Shown here in pieces: positions 1-8,505 of a stretch of 64,000 nt of DNA. Source of the DNA: JAIVJZ01 sp035296385. GTDB taxonomy: Bacteria > Acidobacteriota > Blastocatellia > Pyrinomonadales > Pyrinomonadaceae. Both the position numbers and the translations under genes were made by a program. Position 1 is the stretch's first letter; every line of letters starts with the position of its first letter. The stretch spans positions 9,554 through 73,553 of the forward strand of contig DATHBB010000171.1 in the NCBI GenBank assembly GCA_035296385.1, read 5' to 3'. The notes beneath the pieces were generated by a model. The model searched no databases. It worked only from the letters and a program-made list of their open reading frames with translations, and was not told the origin of the DNA.

Positions 1-653
1 CGGCCGCCGCCGAGTTCGTCGAGGCGGCCGAGTCCATCGGCACGACTTCCGGCTTAACCTACGACGACGCGTGGCTGCTCGCGGAACACATCGAAGTCTC
101 CGACGCGGACATTGACGATTCCTGGCTGCCGCTCGAAAGGATGGAGGAGTTCTTCACCGAGAGCGAGGAGCAGCGCACCGCCAACCTCGAACGCATCATC
201 GCCGAGACACATGCAGAGGGCGGCGAAGTCGAACCCGAACGCATCTCGCTCATCCGGCGCGTGATGCTGATGAACGTCAAAGATCGCGTCAAACTCGCGA
301 TGAAGGGCGACCGCGAGGCGCGCGGCATCCTCATACGCGATTCCAACAAGGTGGTCGCCACCGCCGTCATACACAACCCGCGCATGACCGACAAGGAGGT
401 GGAAAGCATCTCCGCCATGCGCACCGTCTCCGACGAAGTGCTGCGCCTCATCGCACAGAACCGCGCGTGGGCGCGCAACTATCCCGTCATCCACAACCTC
501 GCGCGCAACCCGCGCACGCCCATCGCCACCGCCATCAACGTCCTGCTGCGGCTCCAAACCAAAGACCTGCAAAACATCTCTCAGAATCGCAACGTCTCCG
601 AGGCCGTCCGCCGCCAGGCCCAACGCCTCGCCCAGACACGCAGCGGACGCTAA
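1..653 (+). CDS. Hypothetical helical-repeat-like protein, 5' end outside window
   Basis: The frame is open from base 3, so the start lies upstream of the window; about 216 codons are visible before the TAA at 651-653. An ATG at 141 could start a 170-residue protein, but the frame upstream of it is uninterrupted and protein-like (LLAEHIEVSDADIDDSW), so I treat the gene as 5'-truncated by the window. The visible part is soluble and charged, with no membrane segment. Its second half looks like repeated short helix pairs with similar turns (AMRTVSDEVLRLIAQNRAW, then NLARNPRTPIATAINVLL, then LQNISQNRNVSEAVRRQA), which suggests an LRV/HEAT-like repeat fold and so a binding or scaffold role (inference). 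I do not recognise a named family. It converges with the next gene across a palindrome. Confidence 0.75.
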   Translation, partial: AAAEFVEAAESIGTTSGLTYDDAWLLAEHIEVSDADIDDSWLPLERMEEFFTESEEQRTANLERIIAETHAEGGEVEPERISLIRRVMLMNVKDRVKLAMKGDREARGILIRDSNKVVATAVIHNPRMTDKEVESISAMRTVSDEVLRLIAQNRAWARNYPVIHNLARNPRTPIATAINVLLRLQTKDLQNISQNRNVSEAVRRQAQRLAQTRSGR

Positions 654-658
654 AAAAC

Positions 659-743
659 AGTGACAAGTGACAGGTGACAAGTGACAAGTTAAAGCAAAAG
701 AATTTGTCTTTAACTTGTCACTTGTCACCTGTCACTCGTCACT
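659..743. repeat. Long palindrome, GTGACAA-type arms (family a)
   Basis: Arms of 36 bases (659-694 and 708-743) match at 35 positions and are built from imperfect tandem GTGACAA/GTGACAG units. The centre (691-711) carries the AAAGCAA...TGTCTTT core seen in other palindromes of this window. It separates two convergent genes and could act as a bidirectional terminator, but the same family also occurs between co-directional genes. Confidence 0.9.
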
Positions 744-1273
744 TAAAAGATTTCAGAGCCTTTGCGCAGAACAGACCACGCGACATCGGTGAGCGTGTGG
801 CTGGCCGCGCCCCACCAGAGACCGGCGAGCGCGGCGAGCGCGGCGGCGCGCCCCGTGCCTTCCAGCCGCACGCCCGCCTCTACGGCGCGCCATGCGCCGA
901 GGAGTTCGCCGAAATCGGGCGGCGCGCCCGCGACGACGAGAGCGCGCAGGTAGACGGCCGCGATTGTCACCAGCGACAGCATGAAGGCGAAATAGACGAC
1001 GCGGATAAGCGTGCCGAAGATGATGCCATGCGACCAGCGCGAACGGTGTCGGAACATCACCTTGTAAGGCCACCAGATGAAACGAAACACGCCCCAGCGC
1101 GTGTACTGGCGCGACTGTATATCGAGGTCAGGTCCGAACATCAGCCCGCCGAACAGCATCGCGCCCGTCGTCACCGACGCCAGCAGCAGACTCCCCGTCA
1201 CGCCCCACGCGGCGACGAAAGTCGGCGCGGTGAGCAACAGCGTAATCGCGTCGTGTGTTTTTCCAGAAGGCAT
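743..1273 (-). CDS. DUF2227-like putative metal-binding membrane protein
   Basis: This 176-residue protein begins MPSGKTHDAIT and contains FGPDLDIQSRQYTRWG and HRSRWSHG. This His/Asp pattern is typical of the DUF2227 family, related to YdjM-type membrane-bound metal-dependent hydrolases, and the conserved His and Asp residues are the likely metal ligands. Hydrophobic stretches at about residues 10-45, 88-112 and 140-160 suggest several membrane segments. The biochemical role is not known for the family. The ATG at 1273 is the only sensible start and full length fits. Its 3' end touches the palindrome at 659-743 and it is divergent from lpxL. Confidence 0.75.
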   Translation of the reverse strand: MPSGKTHDAITLLLTAPTFVAAWGVTGSLLLASVTTGAMLFGGLMFGPDLDIQSRQYTRWGVFRFIWWPYKVMFRHRSRWSHGIIFGTLIRVVYFAFMLSLVTIAAVYLRALVVAGAPPDFGELLGAWRAVEAGVRLEGTGRAAALAALAGLWWGAASHTLTDVAWSVLRKGSEIF

Positions 1274-1279
1274 AAGAGC

Positions 1280-1361
1280 AGAGGTTAGAGGTCAGAGGTC
1301 AGAGGTCAGTTAAAGCAACTTCTGTCTTTTACTGACCTCTGACCTCTAACCTCTGACCTCT
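1280..1361. repeat. Long palindrome, GAGGTCA-type arms (family b)
   Basis: Arms 1280-1310 and 1331-1361 (31 bases, two mismatches) consist of tandem GAGGTCA/GAGGTTA units. The centre (1312-1329) reads AAAGCAACTTCTGTCTTT, the shared core. Here it lies between two divergent gene starts, so it cannot be a simple terminator. Confidence 0.9.
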
Positions 1362-1458
1362 AAGGTATAGCATGTGCGCGCGCGACGACGCAAAAACGGC
1401 CGTTTGCCAGTCGCGGCGAGGGCGCGCTACACTGTCGCGCCTCGTCGGGTGCTGGTTA

Positions 1459-2451
1459 ATGAGTAAACACGGAAAATTTCAGACGACTTTAGAATACGCC
1501 GTCACGCGCGCCCTGCTCGGCGGCCTCGGACTGTTGCCGCGCCCGGCGGCGGTCGCCACGGGTCGCGCGGCCGGCAGGCTCGCGCACAAGTTCGCGGGCG
1601 GCCTGCGTCGCACCGGCCAAATCAACCTCAAACTCGCTTTCCCCGAAATGGACCAGCGCGAGCGCGCGAAGATGCTGCGCGCGTCTTTCGACAATCTGGG
1701 ACGCTTGCTCGGCGAGTTCAGCCAGTTTCCGCGCGCGACCCCGGAGAGCTTGCGCAAGCTGGTCGAGTACGATCAGGTCGGTCTGAGGCATTTGCGCGAG
1801 GCCGAGGGACAGGGGCGCGGCGTCATCTTCCTGACGGCTCATCTGGGCGCGTGGGAGTTTCTCAGTTTCGCCTGGTCTGCGCTCGAATACCCGATCAGTT
1901 TTCTCGTGCGCCCGATAGACAATCCGCGCGTCGAGGAGTTCATAGAGGGCATCCGCACACGCTACGGCAACACGGCCATCAATAAGAAAATGGCCGCGCG
2001 CCAGGCGTTGCGCGTCCTGCGCGACGGCGGCACGCTCGGCATTCTGGCCGACCTCAACACGCACCCGAACGAAGGCGTCTTCGTCCCCTTCTTCGGCCAC
2101 CTCGCCTGCACCACCTCCGGCGTCGCCACGCTCGCCCTGCGCACGGACGCGCTCGTCATCCCCACCTGCGCCGTGTGGGACAAAGAGCGCGGCCGTTTCT
2201 TCTTTCACGGCGACCCACCCGTCGAATTAGTCCGCACCGGCGACGACAAACGCGACATCGAGACAAACACGGCAAACTTCGCCGCCGCCATCGAACGCAT
2301 GATCCGCGCCTACCCGGAACAGTGGCTCTGGATTCACAAACGCTGGCGCACTCGCCCCGCCGGAGAGCCTGATTTCTATAGCCGCCGGGAACAGTTCGAC
2401 ACAAAAGAGCCACAACTGACCGCTCCTACCAGCCGCAACAGCTTCTCCTGA
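1459..2451 (+). CDS. lpxL: LpxL/HtrB-type lipid A acyltransferase
   Basis: Members of this family add a secondary (lauroyl/myristoyl-type) acyl chain to Kdo2-lipid IVA at the inner membrane in the last steps of lipid A synthesis. The HxxxxE catalytic motif is present as HLGAWE (H128, E133), preceded by GVIFLTA, and later blocks ILADLN, FVPFFGH and WLWIHKRWR are typical. I start at the ATG at 1459 (MSKHGKFQTT) because the upstream extension from 1372 has no family counterpart; this gives 330 residues, close to the usual 290-320. The C-terminal 30 residues are low complexity. The acyl chain used cannot be predicted. Confidence 0.85.
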   Translation: MSKHGKFQTTLEYAVTRALLGGLGLLPRPAAVATGRAAGRLAHKFAGGLRRTGQINLKLAFPEMDQRERAKMLRASFDNLGRLLGEFSQFPRATPESLRKLVEYDQVGLRHLREAEGQGRGVIFLTAHLGAWEFLSFAWSALEYPISFLVRPIDNPRVEEFIEGIRTRYGNTAINKKMAARQALRVLRDGGTLGILADLNTHPNEGVFVPFFGHLACTTSGVATLALRTDALVIPTCAVWDKERGRFFFHGDPPVELVRTGDDKRDIETNTANFAAAIERMIRAYPEQWLWIHKRWRTRPAGEPDFYSRREQFDTKEPQLTAPTSRNSFS

Positions 2452-2569
2452 GCACAAATTTCAAAACTTTTTTCTTTACCGAACATACCTTCTTACTCTT
2501 TATTATCAACACTTAGCTCTCAACCCGAATCTCCTTGTCACAAAATTGTCATTTTTTTGCATTTTATTG

Positions 2570-2597
2570 TTGACATCCCGCAAAGGTTTAGTGTAAT
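2570..2597 (+). promoter_or_regulatory. Sigma70-like promoter in an AT-rich gap
   Basis: TTGACA at 2570-2575, a 16-base spacer and TGTAAT at 2592-2597 (five of six consensus bases) lie in the most AT-rich stretch of the window. No convincing protein gene follows; a hairpin at 2862-2891 could end a transcript of about 290 bases. Confidence 0.5.
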
Positions 2598-2604
2598 TTC
2601 ACAC

Positions 2605-2895
2605 ACGTCGGAGGGCAGTAAGTTTTATAACAAAGTTCTTAAAAGAGACTGTCCTTCGAGATTTTTGAAAGCAGAAGACTTTAGGCCAGATGCTACTGGA
2701 CGGAAGAGGCCAGTTTTACGAAACATTCATTTTTCCGAGCCTTGCAATTTTAACTCGCCCGTACCAACGCAGCCGACCAACATGCCGGATCGCCCGTAAG
2801 CGACGATCTCCAGCGCCCAAGTCAACGCCACCCTGAATCTCCGAGCCTGCCCCAAAATTTCAGCCTCGTTAGTCCCCAAACTAACGAGGCTGCTT
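2605..2895 (+). ncRNA. Candidate untranslated transcript of unknown function
   Basis: The gap between lpxL and fabG (2452-2982) holds a good promoter (2570-2597) and a strong hairpin (2862-2891) with only a poor 80-codon frame between them. That frame (2557-2799) begins before the predicted transcript start and has no recognisable domain. I therefore suggest a small RNA. It does not show the hallmarks of 6S RNA, RNase P RNA, tmRNA or SRP RNA. This is inference from signals alone. Confidence 0.3.
2862..2891. terminator. Intrinsic terminator-like hairpin
   Basis: A perfect 11-bp stem (AGCCTCGTTAG, 2862-2872, with 2881-2891) has an 8-base loop. The plus side is followed by GCTTCTCTTT and the minus side by GAAATTTT, so it may serve fabG (minus strand) or the candidate small RNA (plus strand). 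Confidence 0.7.
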
Positions 2896-2982
2896 CTCTT
2901 TGCAGCAATCAATTTTCGGCAGACGCCGGTTCGACGGTAACTTTTCCCACTACTCGCGAACTCCCCTTCGCAAGCGACCGTC

Positions 2983-3744
2983 TCACATCGCCAGCCCGCC
3001 GTCCACCTGAATCACCTGTCCCGTGATGTAACGCGCCGCCGGTGAAACCAGAAAACACGCGATCTCGGCGACTTCCTGCGTCTCGGCGAAGCGTCCGAGC
3101 GGAATCTGTTCGAGCAGCTTCGTCTTGTAAGCGTCGTCGAGCGCGCCCGACATGTCGGTGGCGACGAGTCCGAGCGCGAGCGCGTTGACCGTCACCTTGC
3201 GGCTCGCCACCTCTTTCGCCAGAGCCTTCGTCAAACCCACAAGCCCCGCCTTCGACGCAGAGTAATTCGATTGTCCGGCCATCCCGACCAACCCGCTGAT
3301 GGAGGAGATGTTCAAGACCGAGCCGCCCTCTTCCTGCCTGAGCATCACGCGCAGCGCGGCGCGCGCGAAGTTCCAGGGGCCTTTCAAATTCGTGTCCACG
3401 ACAGCGTCCCAATCGGCTTCCTTCATGCGCAGGATCAGGTTATCGCGCGTGACGCCCGCGTTGTTGACGAGAAAATCTATGCGCCCGAACGCCTCTTTGG
3501 TCTGCTTGACCATTTCGGCCACGGCCTCCGTCTGCGCCACGTCGCACTGCGTCGCCACGGCTTTCACGCCGAGCGACTCGATCTCTGTGCGCAACTCTTC
3601 GGCGGCCTCCGCGCTCTTCGCGTAGTTGAACGCGACATGCGCGCCGCGCCTCGCCAGCTCGAGCGCGATGGCGCGACCGATGCCGCGCGTCGCCCCGGTC
3701 ACAATCGCCGCCCGCCCGTCGAAAGGTTTAGTTGCGTCGCCCAA
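2983..3744 (-). CDS. fabG: 3-oxoacyl-ACP reductase (FabG-type SDR)
   Basis: This NADPH-dependent short-chain dehydrogenase would reduce 3-oxoacyl-ACP in fatty acid elongation. It shows TGATRGIG (G17, G21, G23), NNAG at 94-97, catalytic S148, Y161 and K165 (YSASK), and a C-terminal ITGQVIQVDGGLAM. I place the start at the TTG at 3744-3742 because an AGGAGG (3751-3756 on the plus numbering) sits six bases before it, giving 253 residues; the longer ATG start at 3792 adds an Arg-rich tail without homology. Odd point: the usual PG after the active site is LG (VNALALGLVATDM, L191). It lies about 50 bases downstream of galU and may be cotranscribed. Confidence 0.88.
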   Translation of the reverse strand: MGDATKPFDGRAAIVTGATRGIGRAIALELARRGAHVAFNYAKSAEAAEELRTEIESLGVKAVATQCDVAQTEAVAEMVKQTKEAFGRIDFLVNNAGVTRDNLILRMKEADWDAVVDTNLKGPWNFARAALRVMLRQEEGGSVLNISSISGLVGMAGQSNYSASKAGLVGLTKALAKEVASRKVTVNALALGLVATDMSGALDDAYKTKLLEQIPLGRFAETQEVAEIACFLVSPAARYITGQVIQVDGGLAM

Positions 3745-3794
3745 AATTTTCCTCCTTCGGTCATAAAGCAGACGCCGCCGCCGGGCGTCCACGC

Positions 3795-4670
3795 TTATTT
3801 GTTCAAATCCAACGAACGGAGATACTCCTTGAACTCCAGCGCGAGGTCTGGACGCTTCAAGGCGAACTCGACGGTCGCGATGAGGAAGCCGAGTTTGTCG
3901 CCCGCGTCGTGGCGCACGCCCTCGAAGCGCACGGCGTAGAAGGGTCTGCGCTTGAGCAGAGAACGCATGGCATCCGTGATCTGTATCTCGCCGCCCGCGC
4001 CGCGCTCGGTGCGTTCGATTTCGTCGAAGATGTCGGGCGTCAGGATGTAACGACCGATGATCGCGAGATCGGACGGCGCTTCGGCGAAGGGCGGTTTCTC
4101 CACCATGTCTCTGATCTTGTAGACGCCCTCGGCGATCTCTTCCGCGTCAATCGCGCCGAAGCGCGAAATGGCTTCGCCCTCAACCTGCATCGTGCCGATG
4201 ACGGGCGCGTCGTACTCCTGGTAAACCCTGAGCATCTGCTCGATGGCGGGAGTTTCGCAGTCCATGATGTCGTCGGGGAGTATGACGGCGAAGGGTTCGC
4301 CGGCGACGAAGTCGCGCGCCTGTAGGATGGCGTGGCCGAGTCCGAGGGCTTCCTTCTGGCGGACGTAACTGATGCGCGCGAGATCGGAGACGGAGCGCGC
4401 AAGGGCGAGCAACTTGTCCTTGCCGCGTTCGCGCAAGGTGTGTTCGAGTTCGTAGGAGATGTCGAAGTGGTCTTCGATGGCGTTCTTGCCGCGCCCCGTG
4501 ATGATGAGAATTGACTCGACGCCGGACGCGACCGCCTCTTCGACGCCGTACTGGATGAGCGGCTTATCCACGAGCGCGAGCATCTCCTTCGGCGACGCCT
4601 TCGTCGCCGGCAGAAAGCGCGTGCCCAAGCCCGCCGCGGGAAACACCGCCTTGCGAATTTTCTGTGCCAT
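3795..4670 (-). CDS. galU: UTP-glucose-1-phosphate uridylyltransferase
   Basis: The enzyme makes UDP-glucose from UTP and glucose-1-phosphate for cell-surface polysaccharide synthesis. The N-terminal nucleotide-binding signature AAGLGTRFLPATKASPKEM is intact, followed by ILPDDIMD and RFGAIDAEE, and near the end RFEGVRHDAGDKLGFL. The chosen ATG at 4670 (MAQKIRKAVFPA) gives 291 residues, the normal bacterial length; an in-frame extension upstream to 4808 is not conserved in style. It is divergent from serS and upstream of fabG on the same strand. Confidence 0.93.
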   Translation of the reverse strand: MAQKIRKAVFPAAGLGTRFLPATKASPKEMLALVDKPLIQYGVEEAVASGVESILIITGRGKNAIEDHFDISYELEHTLRERGKDKLLALARSVSDLARISYVRQKEALGLGHAILQARDFVAGEPFAVILPDDIMDCETPAIEQMLRVYQEYDAPVIGTMQVEGEAISRFGAIDAEEIAEGVYKIRDMVEKPPFAEAPSDLAIIGRYILTPDIFDEIERTERGAGGEIQITDAMRSLLKRRPFYAVRFEGVRHDAGDKLGFLIATVEFALKRPDLALEFKEYLRSLDLNK

Positions 4671-4756
4671 ACTGGTCTGATTCCCCTTGCCGGAAATTTC
4701 ACATTCGCCAAACGGATTAGTTGTCGCGAAAGGCGCGGGCGCAACAGGGCTACCGC

Positions 4757-4786
4757 TTGACACGCTCGCCGACGGTCGGCTAGCGT
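4757..4786 (+). promoter_or_regulatory. Probable serS promoter
   Basis: TTGACA at 4757-4762, an 18-base spacer and TAGCGT at 4781-4786 lie about 70 bases before the serS ATG in the galU-serS divergent region. The -10 is weak, so this is tentative. Confidence 0.4.
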
Positions 4787-4854
4787 GACCCCTTTCATCA
4801 ACCGGCACTGGCGAATAGAGACAACTTCATACCACACGTTAAAGGACAGCACAA

Positions 4855-6162
4855 ATGCTCGATCTCAACTTTGTACGCGACAACTTAGACCGCGTCCGCG
4901 CCGCGCTCGAAGCGCGCAACGCGCCCACCGCCGCGCTCGACGACTTCGCGCGCATGGACGCGGAGCGGAGGCGCGTCATCGCCGAGTCCGACGAACTCAA
5001 CGCCGGGCGCAACGCGGCGAGCCGACGGATCGGCGCGTTGATGAAGGAAGGACGACGCGATGAAGCGGAGGCCGAGCGTCTGGAGGTCGGCCAACTCAAG
5101 GAGCGCATCGCGGAACTCGACCGCCAGCGCGACGAAGCCGAGGCGAGCATGAAGACGCTGCTCTCGACGCTTCCCAATTTGCCGCACGAGTCTGTCCCCG
5201 TCGGCGCGGACGAATCGGCCAACACGGAAGCGCGGCGGTGGGGCGCGCCGCCCGAGTTCGATTTCGAGCCGAAGGATCACGTTGACCTCGGCACGTCGCT
5301 GCGGATACTCGACCTCGAAGACGCGGCGAAGATCGCCAGCGCGCGTTTCGCCATCCTCTACGGCGCGGGTGCGCGCCTCGAACGTGCGCTCATCAACTTC
5401 ATGCTCGACGTGCATACGAGCGAGCACGGTTACAGGGAGACGCTGCCGCCTTTCATCGTCAACGAAAAGGCTCTGTTCGGCACAGGGCAGCTACCGAAGT
5501 TCGAGCAAGACCTGTTCAAGCTGACCGACGAACGCGGCCTCTATCTCATTCCGACGGCGGAAGTGCCCGTCACCAACATTCACCGCGATGAGATGATCGA
5601 AGAATTGGAACGGCCACTGAAGTTTGTGGCCTATACTCCCTGCTTCCGCTCCGAAGCGGGCAGCTACGGGCGCGACACGCGCGGGCTGATCCGTCAGCAC
5701 CAGTTTGATAAGGTGGAACTGGTTAAACTCGCGCGTCCCGAAAATTCTTATGAGGAACTGGAAGGACTGACCCGCGATGCCGAGACGATTCTGCAAAAGC
5801 TGGGTCTGCACTACCGGGTCGTCACCCTCTCGACCGGCGATCTCGGATTCGCCTCTGCCAAGACTTACGACATCGAAGTCTGGCTGCCCTCGCAGAACAC
5901 TTTCCGTGAAATCTCTTCGTGCTCTAACTTCGAGTCGTTTCAGGCGCGGCGCGCGCAGATACGATTCCGGCGCGCGGGCGGGAAGCCCGAATACGTTCAC
6001 ACCTTGAACGGCTCGGGTCTCGCCGTCGGGCGCACGTGGCTCGCCATTCTGGAAAACTATCAACAGGCCGACGGCTCGATCCGCATCCCCGAAGCGTTGC
6101 GGCCATATATGAACGGGATGGAGAAGATCGAAGCGGAGTCTGATGTGTTGGGACAATTCTAA
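4855..6162 (+). CDS. serS: Seryl-tRNA synthetase
   Basis: This class II aminoacyl-tRNA synthetase charges tRNA-Ser, and also tRNA-Sec where present. The 435 residues include the N-terminal antiparallel coiled coil (about 1-105), motif 2 (FRSEAGSYGRDTRGLIRQHQF region near 265-285) and motif 3 (NGSGLAVGRTWLAILENYQ, about 385-403). The start MLDLNFVRDN is typical for SerRS. The window also holds a tRNA-Ser locus (22042-22604) and a likely selenoprotein gene, but these are far away and need not be co-regulated. Confidence 0.96.
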   Translation: MLDLNFVRDNLDRVRAALEARNAPTAALDDFARMDAERRRVIAESDELNAGRNAASRRIGALMKEGRRDEAEAERLEVGQLKERIAELDRQRDEAEASMKTLLSTLPNLPHESVPVGADESANTEARRWGAPPEFDFEPKDHVDLGTSLRILDLEDAAKIASARFAILYGAGARLERALINFMLDVHTSEHGYRETLPPFIVNEKALFGTGQLPKFEQDLFKLTDERGLYLIPTAEVPVTNIHRDEMIEELERPLKFVAYTPCFRSEAGSYGRDTRGLIRQHQFDKVELVKLARPENSYEELEGLTRDAETILQKLGLHYRVVTLSTGDLGFASAKTYDIEVWLPSQNTFREISSCSNFESFQARRAQIRFRRAGGKPEYVHTLNGSGLAVGRTWLAILENYQQADGSIRIPEALRPYMNGMEKIEAESDVLGQF

Positions 6163-6173
6163 ATTGACAGACA

Positions 6174-6211
6174 ACGAGACCCTGATGACTGCTCAATCAT
6201 CAGGGTCTCGT
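6174..6211. terminator. Bidirectional terminator between serS and sppA
   Basis: A 15-bp perfect stem (6174-6188 with 6197-6211) and 8-base loop lie between two convergent genes. The plus side continues CATTGTT; T-runs are weak on both sides. Confidence 0.75.
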
Positions 6212-6238
6212 CATTGTTAACCGCCTATCAATTACCGC

Positions 6239-8044
6239 TTACTTGATCTCTAAATCGAACGGCAGCATCGCCATCGTCTCGCCGCGTTTCATGTTTTCGA
6301 GGATGGAGAGGTAGCGCAGGGCACGGCGCATGTCCGCGGGCAAGGCCGATTCGAGCGCGGCGCGCTGCTCCCTGGCTTTAACGCTCGCGGCGTCCTCGTC
6401 GCCGCCGCCCATCCAACGTTGCAGGAAGGTGCGCGGCACGGGAAACACGACGCGGCGCACGCCTTTGTCGGCCGGGATATTCGCCAGCCCTTTGGCGACC
6501 TCGACCGCCCTGTCCAGCCCGCCGAACTCGTCAACCAGCCCGCGCTCTCTGGCCTGCGTGCCCGTCCAGACACGCCCCTGCGCGATGGAATCAACATACT
6601 CCACGTCGCGCCCGCGACCCTTCGCCACCTTCGGCAAAAAGTCGTCGTAATAAAAACTCTTCATCATCCCTTCAAACTTGGCGCGCTCGTCTGCGTTGAA
6701 CGGCTCGGTCTCGCGAAACATCCCGGCATGCTTGCCGCGCAGCACATACTCGTTGTTGACGCCGATCCAATCGTAGAAACCTTTGATGACCGGCTTGCCC
6801 GCGTAGACGCCGATGGAGCCTGTGATGGTCGAAGGCTGGGCGATGATCTTGCTCGCCGTCGCGGAGATGTAGTAGCCGCCCGAGGCCGCCACGTCGCCCA
6901 TCGAGACGACGACCGGCTTCTGCGCTTTTGCTCGTTCGACCGCGTGCCAGATCACGTCGGACGCGTAAGAAGTGCCGCCCGGACTGTCAACGCGCAGCAC
7001 GATGGCCTTGACGGTCTTGTCGTCGCGCGCGTCGTTCAGGGCTTTGACGACCGTGTCCGAACCCGTCGTTTGACCGCTGAACGCGCTGCCGTCATTTGAC
7101 GAGCCGCCGCCGATGGGGCCGGACGCGAAGATGAGCGCGATGCGTTCGCCCTGGCCTAAGCCCACGGACTCGGGGCGCACGCGGGCATAGTCAGATTCTT
7201 TCACCCGACGCAGTTTGTCTGCGTCCTTGTAGCCGAGCCGTTTCTTGAGGTCGTCTTCCACCTCGTCGCGATACTTCGCGTCGTCAATCAGCCCCGCCGC
7301 TTTCGCCTCCCACGCGCCGAGCGGAGCGTTGTCAATAAGCGCGCGCACGTCCTCGGCGGATTTCCTGCGCGTCGCGGCAATCGTGTTCACGTAGCGCGCG
7401 AAGAACTCGTCGAGGATCGAGTTGATCACTTCGCGGCTCGCTTCCGACATCTCTTTGCGCGTGTACTGTTCGGGCGCGGTCTTGTACTTCCCGATCTGGT
7501 AGAAGTCGGCCTTGACGCCGAGTTTGTCGAGCGAGCCGCCGAGCGACATCACGTCCGCCGCGAGGCCGACGATGAAGAGATCGCCGATGGGCGCGACGTA
7601 GATGCGGTCGCAGGCGGTGGCGAGGTAATACTCCTTATTCGTGCCGTATTCCATGTAGGCGTAGACGGGTTTGCCGGTCGTGCGGAAGTCGGCGATTGTG
7701 TCGCGTATCTCGTCGGCCTTGCCCCAGCCGATCATCGTCATGTCTATCTCAAGCAGGATCGCGCCGATGCGTTTATCGGCCTTTGCCTTCCTGATCTCCG
7801 AGAGCAGCCGCACGAGCGACCGCTCATCGCGGCCTAAGAACTGGCGCGCGAACGGGTCTTCGGGCACGTAATCGGGGAGCGCGCCTTCGAGTCTCAACAC
7901 CAGCACGCTGTTGTCGCGGATGTCCGGCTCGCCGTCGCCGAAGGACGCGAACAACAACGCGACGCCGACCACGACAACTAACGCCAACAGGACGAGCAGC
8001 CCCGCCACCCATAAAAAGATTTTCCCACCGCGTGACATAGCCAT
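6239..8044 (-). CDS. sppA: Signal peptide peptidase SppA, long (67K) type
   Basis: This membrane-bound serine protease degrades leftover signal peptides. It has one N-terminal membrane anchor (about residues 8-34) and two tandem S49 domains. The catalytic Lys is K188 in the first domain (GKYKTAPEQY) and the nucleophile is S388 in the second (GDVAASGGYYIS), as in the E. coli-type two-domain enzyme. The length of 601 residues is normal. The second ATG at 8038 (MSRGGKIF) is an equally good start. It converges with serS. Confidence 0.93.
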   Translation of the reverse strand: MAMSRGGKIFLWVAGLLVLLALVVVVGVALLFASFGDGEPDIRDNSVLVLRLEGALPDYVPEDPFARQFLGRDERSLVRLLSEIRKAKADKRIGAILLEIDMTMIGWGKADEIRDTIADFRTTGKPVYAYMEYGTNKEYYLATACDRIYVAPIGDLFIVGLAADVMSLGGSLDKLGVKADFYQIGKYKTAPEQYTRKEMSEASREVINSILDEFFARYVNTIAATRRKSAEDVRALIDNAPLGAWEAKAAGLIDDAKYRDEVEDDLKKRLGYKDADKLRRVKESDYARVRPESVGLGQGERIALIFASGPIGGGSSNDGSAFSGQTTGSDTVVKALNDARDDKTVKAIVLRVDSPGGTSYASDVIWHAVERAKAQKPVVVSMGDVAASGGYYISATASKIIAQPSTITGSIGVYAGKPVIKGFYDWIGVNNEYVLRGKHAGMFRETEPFNADERAKFEGMMKSFYYDDFLPKVAKGRGRDVEYVDSIAQGRVWTGTQARERGLVDEFGGLDRAVEVAKGLANIPADKGVRRVVFPVPRTFLQRWMGGGDEDAASVKAREQRAALESALPADMRRALRYLSILENMKRGETMAMLPFDLEIK

Positions 8045-8505
8045 AATATTGCTTCAAGCGCTCCTGAAAATTAGCCTCCCCTTGCAGCATCGGGTTAGAA
8101 CGGGAGTGCAATGTAAATACGCGAAACTCGCGGAAAAGTTTAGGCGCGCGGGCACGCCGCAGATGATACGAGAGATCGCCATCCGGCCGTGTCCCGCCGC
8201 GAACGCCCGCGCCCTTCGCCACGCTCCGGCGCGCAACACGACTGCCTTGACACTATCACCCCCCGGTTATAGAGTCATACGCGTTTCCCCGGAGTCGCTC
8301 GAACGCGTTGAGTCAACGCACCGTCGAAACCGGCGTCCGCGGGCATTGTTTTAAACCTCATTTCCGAGACAGTCATCGAACCGCGCACCTTCATCCGACT
8401 CTCGCACCGCTGTTTGTTATTTACGCCATCGAACTTTCATTTCCGGCCGTGACACTGCACGCAGTGTAATTAACCAACCGACCTCACCAATCACGGAGAA
8501 ACAAT
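8045..8505. other. Divergent intergenic region sppA / secreted fusion protein
   Basis: About 460 bases with no credible gene. A TTGACA (8247-8252) followed after 15 bases by TATAGA (8268-8273) could be the promoter of the plus-strand gene, leaving a leader of about 225 bases. I see no palindrome or riboswitch here. Confidence 0.4.

Noticed and set aside
2557..2799. 80-codon plus-strand frame in the AT-rich gap
   Set aside because: It starts before the predicted transcript start, has no ribosome site and no recognisable domain; a small RNA explains the signals better.
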